From Clostridium thermarum (GTDB lineage: Bacteria; Bacillota; Clostridia; Clostridiales; Clostridiaceae), in NCBI RefSeq assembly GCF_006351925.1, contig NZ_CP040924.1, forward strand, positions 2,981,001 to 3,045,000: a stretch of DNA of 64,000 bases. Direction: 5' to 3'. The position numbers and the translations under genes were made by a program. The notes beneath the pieces were generated by a model. That model made no database searches. It saw nothing but the letters and a program-made list of their open reading frames with translations, and was not told the origin of the DNA. This document shows positions 46,867 through 55,111 of the stretch, piece by piece (the first letter of the stretch is position 1; the number at the start of each line of letters is the position of its first letter).

Positions 46867-47826
46867 ATGAGAGTAAGACTAGGCTATGTTGCCATAGCTC
46901 TAAAGCTTCCCAAGGTTACTTCCTCAAGTAATGTAACCTATACGCTGTATCAGAAATTGGCTTCAGATGAAAAGAAGTTAGAAAAGATAAAGGCTGTGAC
47001 CTTAACAAATTTGGATGACCTGTATAAAATCCTCCAATATAATGTGGAAAACAACATTCATTTTTATAGAATAACCTCCTCCTTGGTGCCTTTGGCCACT
47101 CATCCTGATGTTACTGACTGGGATTACAGAAGGATCTTCAAGAAAGATTTTGAAAGGCTGGGAGCCTTTATCCGAACTAATAATTTAAGAGTTGATACCC
47201 ATCCCAATGAATTTAATGTTATAAACAGTGTTAAACCTGCTGTGGTAAAAAGCACTATCAGAAATCTCTGGTTTCATGTTCATCTCTTTGAGGATTTGGA
47301 TTACCCTTTAGGCAAGATGGTGCTCCATGTAGGCAGCAGTGAAGGCGGTAAAGAAGTGGCCTTAAAAAGGTTTATAGAAAATTTTAGGGCTATGCCTCAG
47401 GAAATTGCTAGGCGGCTGATACTTGAGAATGATGACAAAACCTTTACAGCTTTAGAGACTCTTGAACTGTGTAAAACTCTAGGGGTGCCTATGGTTTTTG
47501 ATATACATCATCATAACTGCAACAACAATGGTGAATCCATTGAAGAGTTTATAGGAGATACTCTGTCAACCTGGGACACTGAAAAACTGCCTCCAAAATT
47601 TCATTTCTCCAGTCCCAAAGAATCGCCGCTGGATAGAAAGCACTCTGATTTCATTGTAGCTGAAGACTTTATCCGCTTTATAGATATATGTAAACCCTAT
47701 GGTAAAGATATTGATATAATGCTGGAGGCTAAAAAGAAAGATCTTTCTTTGTTTAAATTAATGGAGGATCTTAGAGCAATAAAAAAAGAGTGGAAGTTTA
47801 TTGATAACTCCACCTTTGAGGTCTAG
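46867..47826 (+). CDS. uvsE: UV DNA damage endonuclease
   Basis: The 319-residue TIM-barrel endonuclease starts MRVRLGYVAIALKLPKVTSS and has metal-binding residues in family context: DTHPNEFNVI, LHVGSSEGGKE, RLILENDDKTFT, MVFDIHHHNCN and DIMLEAKKKDL. It nicks DNA 5' of UV photoproducts and some other lesions without needing the UvrABC system. It is a single gene, divergent from the hydrolase and convergent with tsaD. Confidence 0.95.
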   Translation: MRVRLGYVAIALKLPKVTSSSNVTYTLYQKLASDEKKLEKIKAVTLTNLDDLYKILQYNVENNIHFYRITSSLVPLATHPDVTDWDYRRIFKKDFERLGAFIRTNNLRVDTHPNEFNVINSVKPAVVKSTIRNLWFHVHLFEDLDYPLGKMVLHVGSSEGGKEVALKRFIENFRAMPQEIARRLILENDDKTFTALETLELCKTLGVPMVFDIHHHNCNNNGESIEEFIGDTLSTWDTEKLPPKFHFSSPKESPLDRKHSDFIVAEDFIRFIDICKPYGKDIDIMLEAKKKDLSLFKLMEDLRAIKKEWKFIDNSTFEV

Positions 47827-47841
47827 TGGCTCTAATATAAT

Positions 47842-47902
47842 GCTTTGTTTTAAGAAACAGTTGATGGCATAAAAGCTTGACCATCAACTGTTTCTTAAAA
47901 CA
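47842..47902. repeat. MITE related to the IS1595-type element, copy 2
   Basis: Left end GCTTTGTTTTAAGAAACAGT at 47842 matches the IS ends; a 22-bp perfect inverted repeat (47846-47867 with 47881-47902) surrounds 13 bases. The outer four to five bases of the right end are lost (ATTTAT in place of AAAGC). It lies between the convergent uvsE and tsaD genes and can act as a two-way hairpin. Confidence 0.82.
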
Positions 47903-47926
47903 TTTATCTATATTGGTGTAATGATT

Positions 47927-48949
47927 TTATCTCTCCCCAAGCTTTAAATTTGGCATGGCGTTCAGGTTAAGCGAAGATCTGACTCCTCTCAAATACTCAA
48001 AATAAGCTGCACTTCCTATCATTGCTGCATTATCGGTGCAAAGTATCGGTGCCGGAAACAACACTTCAATACCGTATTGAGCACCGGCTGCAGCCAGGCT
48101 GTTTCTTAGTGCAGAATTGGAGGCAACACCACCGGCAATGGCAATCTTATCTACCTTTCTCATCCTGCAGGTCTTGATAACATTATCTGTAAGCACATCC
48201 ACCACTGCCTTTTGGAAGGATGCCGCAACGTCTGCTTTATTTATTTCTTGTCCAGTCATCTCCATCTTATTCAAGTAATTAAGTACTGCAGATTTGAGCC
48301 CGCTGAAGGAAAAGTCCAAGGTTTCCTCATGGAAATTTGATCGTGGAAACTTTATAGCATTTTCATTGCCTTCTTTAGCCAACTTATCGATGACTGGACC
48401 ACCAGGGTATCCCAATCCTAAGGCCCTGGCTACCTTGTCATAGGCCTCACCTGCTGCGTCATCCCTTGTCTTTCCTATTACTTCAAATTCTCCGTAGCCC
48501 TTCATGTGTACAATAAATGTATGTCCACCGGACACTACAAGACAGACAAAGGGCGGTTCCAAATCCTTATGCTGTATAAAATTTGCGCTGATATGGCCTT
48601 CTATATGATTGACCCCAATCAAGGGTTTCTTTAGGGAGTACGCAAGTCCCTTCGCATACTGAAGCCCTACCAGTAAAGCACCAACCAGTCCCGGTCCATA
48701 GGTTACGGCTACAGCGTCAATATCTCCAATTTCAAGCTTTGCTTCCTCCAATGCTTCCTGCACCACTGCATTGATAACCTCCACATGTTTTCTGGAAGCC
48801 ACCTCCGGTACAACTCCACCGAACTTTTTATGTATATCAATTTGAGATGCTATAATATTTGAAAGCACCTCTCTACCGTTTACTACTACCGCCGCTGCAG
48901 TTTCATCGCAGCTGCTCTCTATTGCAAGTATTTTAACATCCTTTGGCAT
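47927..48949 (-). CDS. tsaD: tRNA threonylcarbamoyltransferase TsaD
   Basis: The ATG at 48949 gives 340 residues, the normal length, with GAAGAGG before it; the longer frame from 49087 adds an AT-rich tail of no homology. It has [16 protein letters not shown] at the N-terminus, the metal-binding HIEGH in [27 protein letters not shown] and the ATPase loop [15 protein letters not shown]. It adds threonylcarbamoyl to A37 of tRNAs that read ANN codons, working with TsaB and TsaE, which are not in this window. Confidence 0.96.
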   Translation of the reverse strand: MPKDVKILAIESSCDETAAAVVVNGREVLSNIIASQIDIHKKFGGVVPEVASRKHVEVINAVVQEALEEAKLEIGDIDAVAVTYGPGLVGALLVGLQYAKGLAYSLKKPLIGVNHIEGHISANFIQHKDLEPPFVCLVVSGGHTFIVHMKGYGEFEVIGKTRDDAAGEAYDKVARALGLGYPGGPVIDKLAKEGNENAIKFPRSNFHEETLDFSFSGLKSAVLNYLNKMEMTGQEINKADVAASFQKAVVDVLTDNVIKTCRMRKVDKIAIAGGVASNSALRNSLAAAGAQYGIEVLFPAPILCTDNAAMIGSAAYFEYLRGVRSSLNLNAMPNLKLGER

Positions 48950-49064
48950 AAGCATTACCTCTTCTTTTGACAAAATAAATATATACTTTAATATTATAAC
49001 AAATTCAAAATTATATACAACAAAAGATGTATAATTAAGATATAGGGTGAATAGGAAGGGAATC

Positions 49065-49721
49065 TTATTTTTACTTGAAGAACTCAATATTGAACAGCCA
49101 ATAATTTGATACAGCGGAGCTTACGTATTGGACAAAGGAACACCCTTATTGGATATAACTATTCCTGAAGAAGAAGTTAGACAGGTATACCGCTTAGCAA
49201 GGGCTGCCGGTGTTCATGTAAGCCTGTACAAAGAAGATCAATGGTATATAGCAGACATGGATCAATGGGCAAAACAAGAAAATGAAATAACTAATATTGA
49301 ACCTACTATTATTAACTTTGACGACTTACTTGATCTTTGGGCTAAAGATAAGTCAGGCCCTAACAAAATTTTATGCATGGCAGAACCCGCCAGTATCAAA
49401 CTTTTGAATAATCCCCTTAAGGATTATTTGTGTAACAAGCTAAACATTTATCCTTCTAAGCCAACCTATTTGGAAATAATGCCGGCTACTGCTTCGAAAA
49501 CCTCTGTCATTGAGCTTTTATGCAAGAAGTTTAATCTAAGCAGTTCAGAAGTTATTGCTATGGGGGACAACTATAACGATATTAATATGATTGAATATGC
49601 GCGCCTTGGAGTTGCTATGGAAAATGCACCGGAGGAAGTTAAGAGGTATGCTGTTTATATAACTTTAACTAACGATGAAGATGGTGTAGCTGAGGCTATA
49701 AAAGTGCATGTACTTAGTTGA
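49065..49721 (+). pseudogene. HAD-family (Cof-type) phosphatase, N-terminally deleted, with in-frame TGA
   Basis: The frame from 49128 encodes the cap and C-terminal part of a Cof-type HAD phosphatase, including TYLEIMPATASKTSVIELL and the motif AMGDNYNDINMIEYA (about residues 140-160). The same frame continues upstream with [12 protein letters not shown], a TGA at 49107-49109 and [10 protein letters not shown], as in intact relatives where this segment is ...P.I.Y.GA. About 60 further N-terminal residues, with the catalytic D-x-D-G-T motif, are absent. Without motif I it cannot be a working phosphatase. A product from TTG 49128 (197 residues) is possible but unlikely to act. Confidence 0.8.
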
Positions 49722-49734
49722 AGATAATAAATAT

Positions 49735-49757
49735 CCACCGGCATAGCCGGTGGTTTT
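49735..49757 (+). terminator. Strong hairpin with T-tail after the HAD pseudogene
   Basis: CCACCGGC at 49735-49742 pairs perfectly with 49746-49753 around ATA, followed by TTTT. It can be a terminator or the end hairpin of the IS200-type remnant that follows. Confidence 0.65.
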
Positions 49758-50222
49758 GCCTTAACGGGCGTAGCCCTTTACTACTAGCCACGCCTAAATG
49801 GCGTATAAACGATCTGGCACATGCGAATCCCTGTTACCAGCTACCCGTCAACGGGTTATTTTGATACCTTTTACCCCTTAGGAGGTATCTCAAGTAGCAT
49901 ATGTATATGATCTGGACATACTTGAGCTTCTATTATATTTACTCCTTTCCACTTACAGAGCTCTCTTAGTATCGCTCCAATCTCTAATTTTTCCTATCCA
50001 TAAAATACCATCCTTCCATAATTCGGCGCAAATACTACATGATACTTACAATTCCATTTCGTATGTGATAAACTATGTATGTCGTTCACTTTTAACGACC
50101 TCCTTTTGATGTTTGCTTGCAGTTGCCAGACCGCAAGTTTATTCTACATCAAAAGGAGTTTTTATGTCATGTCTCACCGCTTAAGATTTACCGAACCCCA
50201 CATCTAACGTAGGGTTTTCTTA
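49758..50222. mobile_element. Remnant of an IS200/IS605-type element
   Basis: The 542-base stretch between 49722 and 50263 has no intact gene. It holds a decayed tnpA (49871-50089), several small GC-rich hairpins typical of IS200 ends (GGGC-GTA-GCCC at about 49765; ACCCG-TCAA-CGGGT at about 49846) and a 13-bp inverted repeat CTCCTTTTGATGT (50100-50112 with 50146-50158) that encloses the tnpA leader. Element limits are uncertain. Confidence 0.65.
49871..50089 (-). pseudogene. IS200-family transposase TnpA, truncated with internal stop
   Basis: A GTG at 50089, behind AAAGGAGG, starts NDIHSLSHTKWNCKYHVVFA, the typical IS200 TnpA beginning. After 31 codons an in-frame TAG (49994-49996) interrupts, then the same frame resumes with ILRELCKWKGVNIIEAQ and CPDHIHMLLEIPPK, which contains the HUH metal motif (HIH). 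The frame ends at TAA 49871-49873, before the catalytic tyrosine region. About half of the protein is lost, so it cannot transpose alone. Confidence 0.85.
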
Positions 50223-50263
50223 AAACAATAAACAAGCATCTCAAGTATGCTTGTTTATTGTTT
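50223..50263 (-). terminator. Terminator of the fructan/sucrose operon
   Basis: A 17-bp perfect stem (50223-50239 with 50247-50263) starts right after the fructokinase stop codon; a TTTTAAG tail follows on the minus strand. Confidence 0.85.
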
Positions 50264-51226
50264 CTATTTACCTAGTAATTTATTTACTTCTTCCATGACT
50301 GGTAAGGCACTGATAGCACCTTTCTTAGTTGTGGTCAATGCTGCTACTGCATTGGAAAAGGTCAGAACTTCCTCCATAACCTGTGATGATATACCTTCCA
50401 AATCTATACTTCTATCTATCAATTGATATAGAAATGATCCCATAAAGGAATCCCCGGCACCGGTGGTATCTGTAACCATAACTTTGAAACCTTTCACTGA
50501 TATTTCTTGGTCTTTGTAGTAAGCTGTAACTCCTTTTCCACCTCTGGTTATCAACAAAAGCTTTATATCAAAGCAGGATAGAATCCATTGAATTGCTCCT
50601 TTTTCTTCATTTATATCAGTTATGAATTGGAGTTCATCTTCACTTATTTTTAATATGTCTGCATATTTTATAAAGGTCTTAATGATTTTTTTATATTCCA
50701 AATAATCTTTCCATAGTGGAAGTCTTATATTGGGGTCAAAACAAATTAAGCCTCCCTTTTCTTTTACCGCCTCGATAGCTTTTACGTGTGCTTTTCTTAC
50801 CGGTGCATCCACAAGACTTACGGAGCAAAAATGAAGAATATCTCCTGTTGTAAACCATTTGGGATTGATTTCACTTTCATCCAGCAACATGTCTGCACTT
50901 GGATTCCTATAGAAGGAAAAGTCTCTTTCTCCGTCCTCCTTTAAGGATACAAAGGCAAGTGCTGTGTTTGCCTGATCGGTTCTCTGCACATATGCTGTTC
51001 CCACACCAACTTCTTGAAGGGTTTCAACAAGAAAGTCTCCAAATGCATCTTCACCTAATTTTCCGATAAAACAGCTATTTCCTCCAAGCCTTGCTACTGT
51101 AGCGGCAACATTGGCCGGTGCTCCGCCGGGTGCTTTTTCAAAGGATAGGACATCTTTTAAAGCAATCCCTTTTTGCTCTGGTATAAAATCTATCAGTGCT
51201 TCTCCTATTGTGAATACCCTTGACAT
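50264..51226 (-). CDS. scrK: Fructokinase (PfkB family)
   Basis: The 320-residue sugar kinase has PfkB signatures: AFEKAPGGAPANVAATVARLGG with the GG sugar-binding motif (about 30-48), and the C-terminal VTDTTGAGDSFMGSFLYQL with the catalytic Asp and the anion hole. It phosphorylates fructose freed by the upstream GH32 enzymes to fructose 6-phosphate. Specificity for fructose is inferred from the operon. It is the last gene, 10 bases after the sucrose hydrolase. Confidence 0.9.
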   Translation of the reverse strand: MSRVFTIGEALIDFIPEQKGIALKDVLSFEKAPGGAPANVAATVARLGGNSCFIGKLGEDAFGDFLVETLQEVGVGTAYVQRTDQANTALAFVSLKEDGERDFSFYRNPSADMLLDESEINPKWFTTGDILHFCSVSLVDAPVRKAHVKAIEAVKEKGGLICFDPNIRLPLWKDYLEYKKIIKTFIKYADILKISEDELQFITDINEEKGAIQWILSCFDIKLLLITRGGKGVTAYYKDQEISVKGFKVMVTDTTGAGDSFMGSFLYQLIDRSIDLEGISSQVMEEVLTFSNAVAALTTTKKGAISALPVMEEVNKLLGK

Positions 51227-51235
51227 AATTACCTC

Positions 51236-52726
51236 CTATGGTTTGATTTCCCATTTATTAAGATTACATACGGAAATATTGTCATCCGAGAAAAACTCAA
51301 TAGCCTTTGAGTAAGCCTTTGGATAAACGGTGGCAGTCATTACTCTTTCACCCTCTTGTATAAATACTTCCACTGAAGATCTATCAATAAATATTCTTAG
51401 TTTTAATTTATTGTCCATCAGTGCTACCGGTACTTTCCTTATGTCCTTGTTAAATTCTAAAGATTCCCTTCCTGTAATGTCTTCACCATTCTTAGAACGG
51501 TCTAAAATAACTTTGCCTTCTGTACGGTCATAGTAGATGACAGTTTGCTGGTCTTCACCCATTAATACCTTAAGCCCAAAGGTATTTGCATTTAGAGCAT
51601 CTATATCAAGCTCCAACTCAACAGATTGTCCTTCTACTCCTTTCAAGCTTAAATCACCATTTACTTTAACATTTTGATAGCTAACTGGATTTACTCTGTA
51701 GTTCTTAACTTCTTCAATAGGAAGTTGATATAGTTTTCCATCAATAATTTTTAACTCTCTAGGCAATGTCATAGCTCCTGCCCAGCCGTGACTCTTATCA
51801 TTGGTAGGCATACTTCTTTCCCACATTTGCATCCAGGCTATCAATATACGTCTTCCCTTGTCATCAGCTAGAGTTTGTGGTGCATAAAAATCAAATCCAA
51901 AGTCTAATTGATCTATGATTTCATAATCATACTTACAATTTTCCAAATCCATTTTTCCCAACATATATACGCAAGAGTGAAGATTACTATATCTGTCACC
52001 GTCTCTTTCCAAGTACTGTGGTGACATGATTATTACATCCTTATCTTGCAGTTTGAAGAAGTCAGGGCACTCCAGCATTTTTCCAAATTTATTTTGACTA
52101 TGAAAAAGCACTCCCAAGTACTCCCAACTCTCCAGTGTTTTTGACTTATACAGCAGCAACTGTCCGCTAGTGTCCAGATGTCTGGACCCTATAATCGAAT
52201 AAAAAGTATCTCCTTGTTTAAATATCTTAGGGTCCCTAAAATCTTGTGGAAGTGCATGGTCAGGTAAATCTTTTGTATCCAAAACCGGATTATTCTTTAG
52301 CTTTTTAAACTCAATTCCATCCTCAGACATGGCAATATTCTGTACCTGACGATTACTTTCGGGATATTCAGGATCTCCATTTAAATTTCCGGTATACATT
52401 AAATATAGTTTACCATCTATCTCAATAGCACTTCCAGAAAAACATCCTTGTGCATCATAATACATATCAGGAGCTAAAGCTACAGGCAGATGCTCCCATT
52501 TAATTAAATCCTTGCTCTTTACATGGCCCCAATGCATTGGTCCCCATTCACTGCTGTATGGATGGTATTGAAAAAACAGATGATATTCTCTATTATACCA
52601 GCAAAAACCATTAGGGTCGTTTATCCAGCCAACCTCTGCCATGGCGTGATAACCTAAACGGAATTCAGAATTTACTTTATCTTTATTTTTCTCAACATAT
52701 ACACGACTTTTACTAAGTTTACTCAT
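51236..52726 (-). CDS. scrB: Sucrose/sucrose-6-phosphate hydrolase (GH32)
   Basis: The 496-residue cytoplasmic enzyme has no signal peptide. Catalytic blocks of GH32 are all present: nucleophile in GWINDPNGFCWYN (about residue 36), FRDPKIF with the transition-state Asp, and acid/base Glu in MLECPDFFKL. A C-terminal beta-sandwich with FIDRSSVEVFIQEGERVMTA follows. It splits beta-fructosides such as sucrose, its phosphate or short fructo-oligosaccharides. No PTS gene is present and the operon has an ABC importer, so unphosphorylated substrates are likely. Confidence 0.93.
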   Translation of the reverse strand: MSKLSKSRVYVEKNKDKVNSEFRLGYHAMAEVGWINDPNGFCWYNREYHLFFQYHPYSSEWGPMHWGHVKSKDLIKWEHLPVALAPDMYYDAQGCFSGSAIEIDGKLYLMYTGNLNGDPEYPESNRQVQNIAMSEDGIEFKKLKNNPVLDTKDLPDHALPQDFRDPKIFKQGDTFYSIIGSRHLDTSGQLLLYKSKTLESWEYLGVLFHSQNKFGKMLECPDFFKLQDKDVIIMSPQYLERDGDRYSNLHSCVYMLGKMDLENCKYDYEIIDQLDFGFDFYAPQTLADDKGRRILIAWMQMWERSMPTNDKSHGWAGAMTLPRELKIIDGKLYQLPIEEVKNYRVNPVSYQNVKVNGDLSLKGVEGQSVELELDIDALNANTFGLKVLMGEDQQTVIYYDRTEGKVILDRSKNGEDITGRESLEFNKDIRKVPVALMDNKLKLRIFIDRSSVEVFIQEGERVMTATVYPKAYSKAIEFFSDDNISVCNLNKWEIKP

Positions 52727-52752
52727 TACAATTCACCCTCTAAGTTAAATAT

Positions 52753-55038
52753 TTAATATGCCGATTTTAGTTTCCATATTCTCAAACTTTTAACTAATGA
52801 GTTACCAAAATTATTATCTGTCCATAGAGATAAACCTAGTGCATCACGTCTCGTAGGGTAGACTCTTGAGGTTAGTCCTTTCAGATTATTCACATATACC
52901 TCAATCATGGATTTGTCCAAGAATATATGAAGCTTAAGTAACTCTTCACCAATATCTACAATTCCTCCCTGTATGCCCTTTTCATATTCAGGATTAAGAG
53001 TAGACTTATTTCTATTAATCAGGATTTCTTTTGTATCATATTTATAATATAATAAAGTCTCTTCTTCACCGTCTGCCGTTTTTCTTAAGCTTATTCCCAC
53101 TTCATCGGCCTGTCCCCTACTAATCTGTAGTTCAATCTCTATACAATCATCTTTGATAAATTTAATAGCTTCATTTGCCTCTTGTAAGGTTATATCTTTC
53201 AAATTAACATATTCTTCTTGTCTTAAGGTTTTAAGTTCGGAGATAGGCTCTATTCCAACTCTTCCATCTTCCCTTAGGAACACACTTATTGGTAATCCTC
53301 CATTATGGGCCCATCCAGAAAGATTTTCATCCATGGCAGGTCTTTTTCCCTGGGCAATACTAAAAATTATGGTTCTTCCCTTTGGATCCACCATTCCGCT
53401 TGGACCTGTAAAATGTTCACCAACATCTAAAAGCTGTGGCTCATCACTGTCTAAGACAAAGTTGTAATTGTTCTTATCCCAGGTCCCTGTCCAGTACCAA
53501 ACATATTTAACATTATGAGGACTTGGTTTAAAGAACCAAGGATTTATTAAAAGGACATACTTATCGACTCCATTGGAATCCTTGCCTATAGGTAAGAATA
53601 CAGGCAACTCCCAAACTTCACCGGTCTTCGGATGCCTCTTATAATCTCCTATATGCAAAGGTTTTCTATATTCCCAATTAAACAGATCTTTGGAGGTATA
53701 TAAAAGTGCCGTTCCACCCACGCTTTCGTCATTCTTTTTTATTCCGGAACCGATAAGTGCGTAGTAGACACCTTCTTCCTGCCATACGAAGGGGTCTCTA
53801 AATTGCCCAAAGTGTACTTCACCAGCTTCCGTCTCTATATGTTTATCTTGTAGAATAATTGGTTTATGATATTTTTTCCAGTTTTTTAATTCTACATCTC
53901 CATCTTCTTTAAAAGTACTGGTTGCCAAAGCAATGCACTGACTGTATATTGGCCCATCTCCTGCTGTATATATAATTGTAGGAACACCATTATGGACTAT
54001 AGTGCAGCCTGACCAATCTCCTTTAGCATCAATTTCGTCCTTTCCCGGTGTTAATGCACAAGGAACATCCTTCCAATGGACCATATCATCACTTACCATA
54101 TGCCCCCAATGTATTTGTCTCCACAGCGGTCCATGGGGATTGTGTTGAAAGAACAAGTGATACTTACCTTCAAAATACAAAGGGCCATGAGGCTCATTCA
54201 TCCAATAACCTGGAGAGATAAAATGATAAACTGGTCTATATCTGTCATCTTTAAATATGTTCCTGTCAATTAATAAATCAGGTTGCGGTAGTTCCCCTCC
54301 AAATTCACTTAAATAGCCTTTATATAAAATTTCAATCTCTTCTTTAGATAATGCTGATTTATATATTTTTAATTCATCCAGTAAACCGCAATAACAGCTC
54401 ACTTCATAAATATCATTTATTTTTGGAGAGTTATTAGTTTTACCAATAATTAATCTCTCACTTGTAGGAGTTATAAGTGAATTCTTAGGTAAGTCTTTAT
54501 ACCCTACCTTCTCTCCGTTAATATATAATTCTATAAATCCATTAATTCCGTCATACACAGCTGCTATATATGACCATTTATTTAAAGGCAGCGGTTTATC
54601 TTCTATCCTCAATCCATACCAGCTACCATTGCTTGCAACTTTAAATTGGAGGACTCCAAAGTGATTTAGGCCTAAAATAAATCCCTCTGTATTCTCTTCA
54701 TTATGTTGATTGATAATTGCAGTTATGCCACCATTCTGGCTATATTCGTGGCATCTTGGTGCTACCCATGCTTGTATGGACATCTTATTGTTTGTTTCAC
54801 TAATGATATTTATATCCTCTTCTATCCATGTAGAACATCCATCAAACAATAATGCACTCCCTCTTATACCTTTATGCCATACAGGATCTGAGGATGATTT
54901 AAACTTTGCATTATTAAAAACATAATTTATTAAACTACTTTTATTGGAAATAACATTATGAACTATTTTGCCCTTTACCTCATCAAAATTCCAGTAAGCT
55001 ACTAAGTCCTTTATTAAATTACTCAACGCACTTATCAT
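52753..55038 (-). CDS. GH32 fructan hydrolase with N-terminal LamG domain, no signal peptide
   Basis: The ATG at 55038 (site GGTGG) gives 761 residues; the longer frame starts at TTG 55080. Residues about 1-230 form a LamG/concanavalin-like domain (LVAYWNFDEVKGKIVHN; SIQAWVAPRCHEYSQNGG). Residues about 255-760 are GH32. The nucleophile block reads GYWMNEPHGPLYFEG: the usual WMNDPNG Asp is Glu here (codon GAG). FGQFRDPFVWQ is normal, and the acid/base block reads VWELPVFLP instead of ECPD. The same WELPV form occurs in the partial protein at the right edge, so it marks a GH32 subgroup. Intracellular breakdown of fructo-oligosaccharides is inferred. Confidence 0.85.
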   Translation of the reverse strand: MISALSNLIKDLVAYWNFDEVKGKIVHNVISNKSSLINYVFNNAKFKSSSDPVWHKGIRGSALLFDGCSTWIEEDINIISETNNKMSIQAWVAPRCHEYSQNGGITAIINQHNEENTEGFILGLNHFGVLQFKVASNGSWYGLRIEDKPLPLNKWSYIAAVYDGINGFIELYINGEKVGYKDLPKNSLITPTSERLIIGKTNNSPKINDIYEVSCYCGLLDELKIYKSALSKEEIEILYKGYLSEFGGELPQPDLLIDRNIFKDDRYRPVYHFISPGYWMNEPHGPLYFEGKYHLFFQHNPHGPLWRQIHWGHMVSDDMVHWKDVPCALTPGKDEIDAKGDWSGCTIVHNGVPTIIYTAGDGPIYSQCIALATSTFKEDGDVELKNWKKYHKPIILQDKHIETEAGEVHFGQFRDPFVWQEEGVYYALIGSGIKKNDESVGGTALLYTSKDLFNWEYRKPLHIGDYKRHPKTGEVWELPVFLPIGKDSNGVDKYVLLINPWFFKPSPHNVKYVWYWTGTWDKNNYNFVLDSDEPQLLDVGEHFTGPSGMVDPKGRTIIFSIAQGKRPAMDENLSGWAHNGGLPISVFLREDGRVGIEPISELKTLRQEEYVNLKDITLQEANEAIKFIKDDCIEIELQISRGQADEVGISLRKTADGEEETLLYYKYDTKEILINRNKSTLNPEYEKGIQGGIVDIGEELLKLHIFLDKSMIEVYVNNLKGLTSRVYPTRRDALGLSLWTDNNFGNSLVKSLRIWKLKSAY

Positions 55039-55111
55039 TACATCCACCACCGTTACAATATTTTTTAGTGAGGGATTCAACTATTAGCCTTATCCCTCAC
55101 TATTACATTGA

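Noticed and set aside
49107..49109. Selenocysteine at the TGA in the HAD gene
   Set aside because: The position is not a redox-active site, no SECIS-like hairpin directly follows, and the protein already lacks its catalytic N-terminus.
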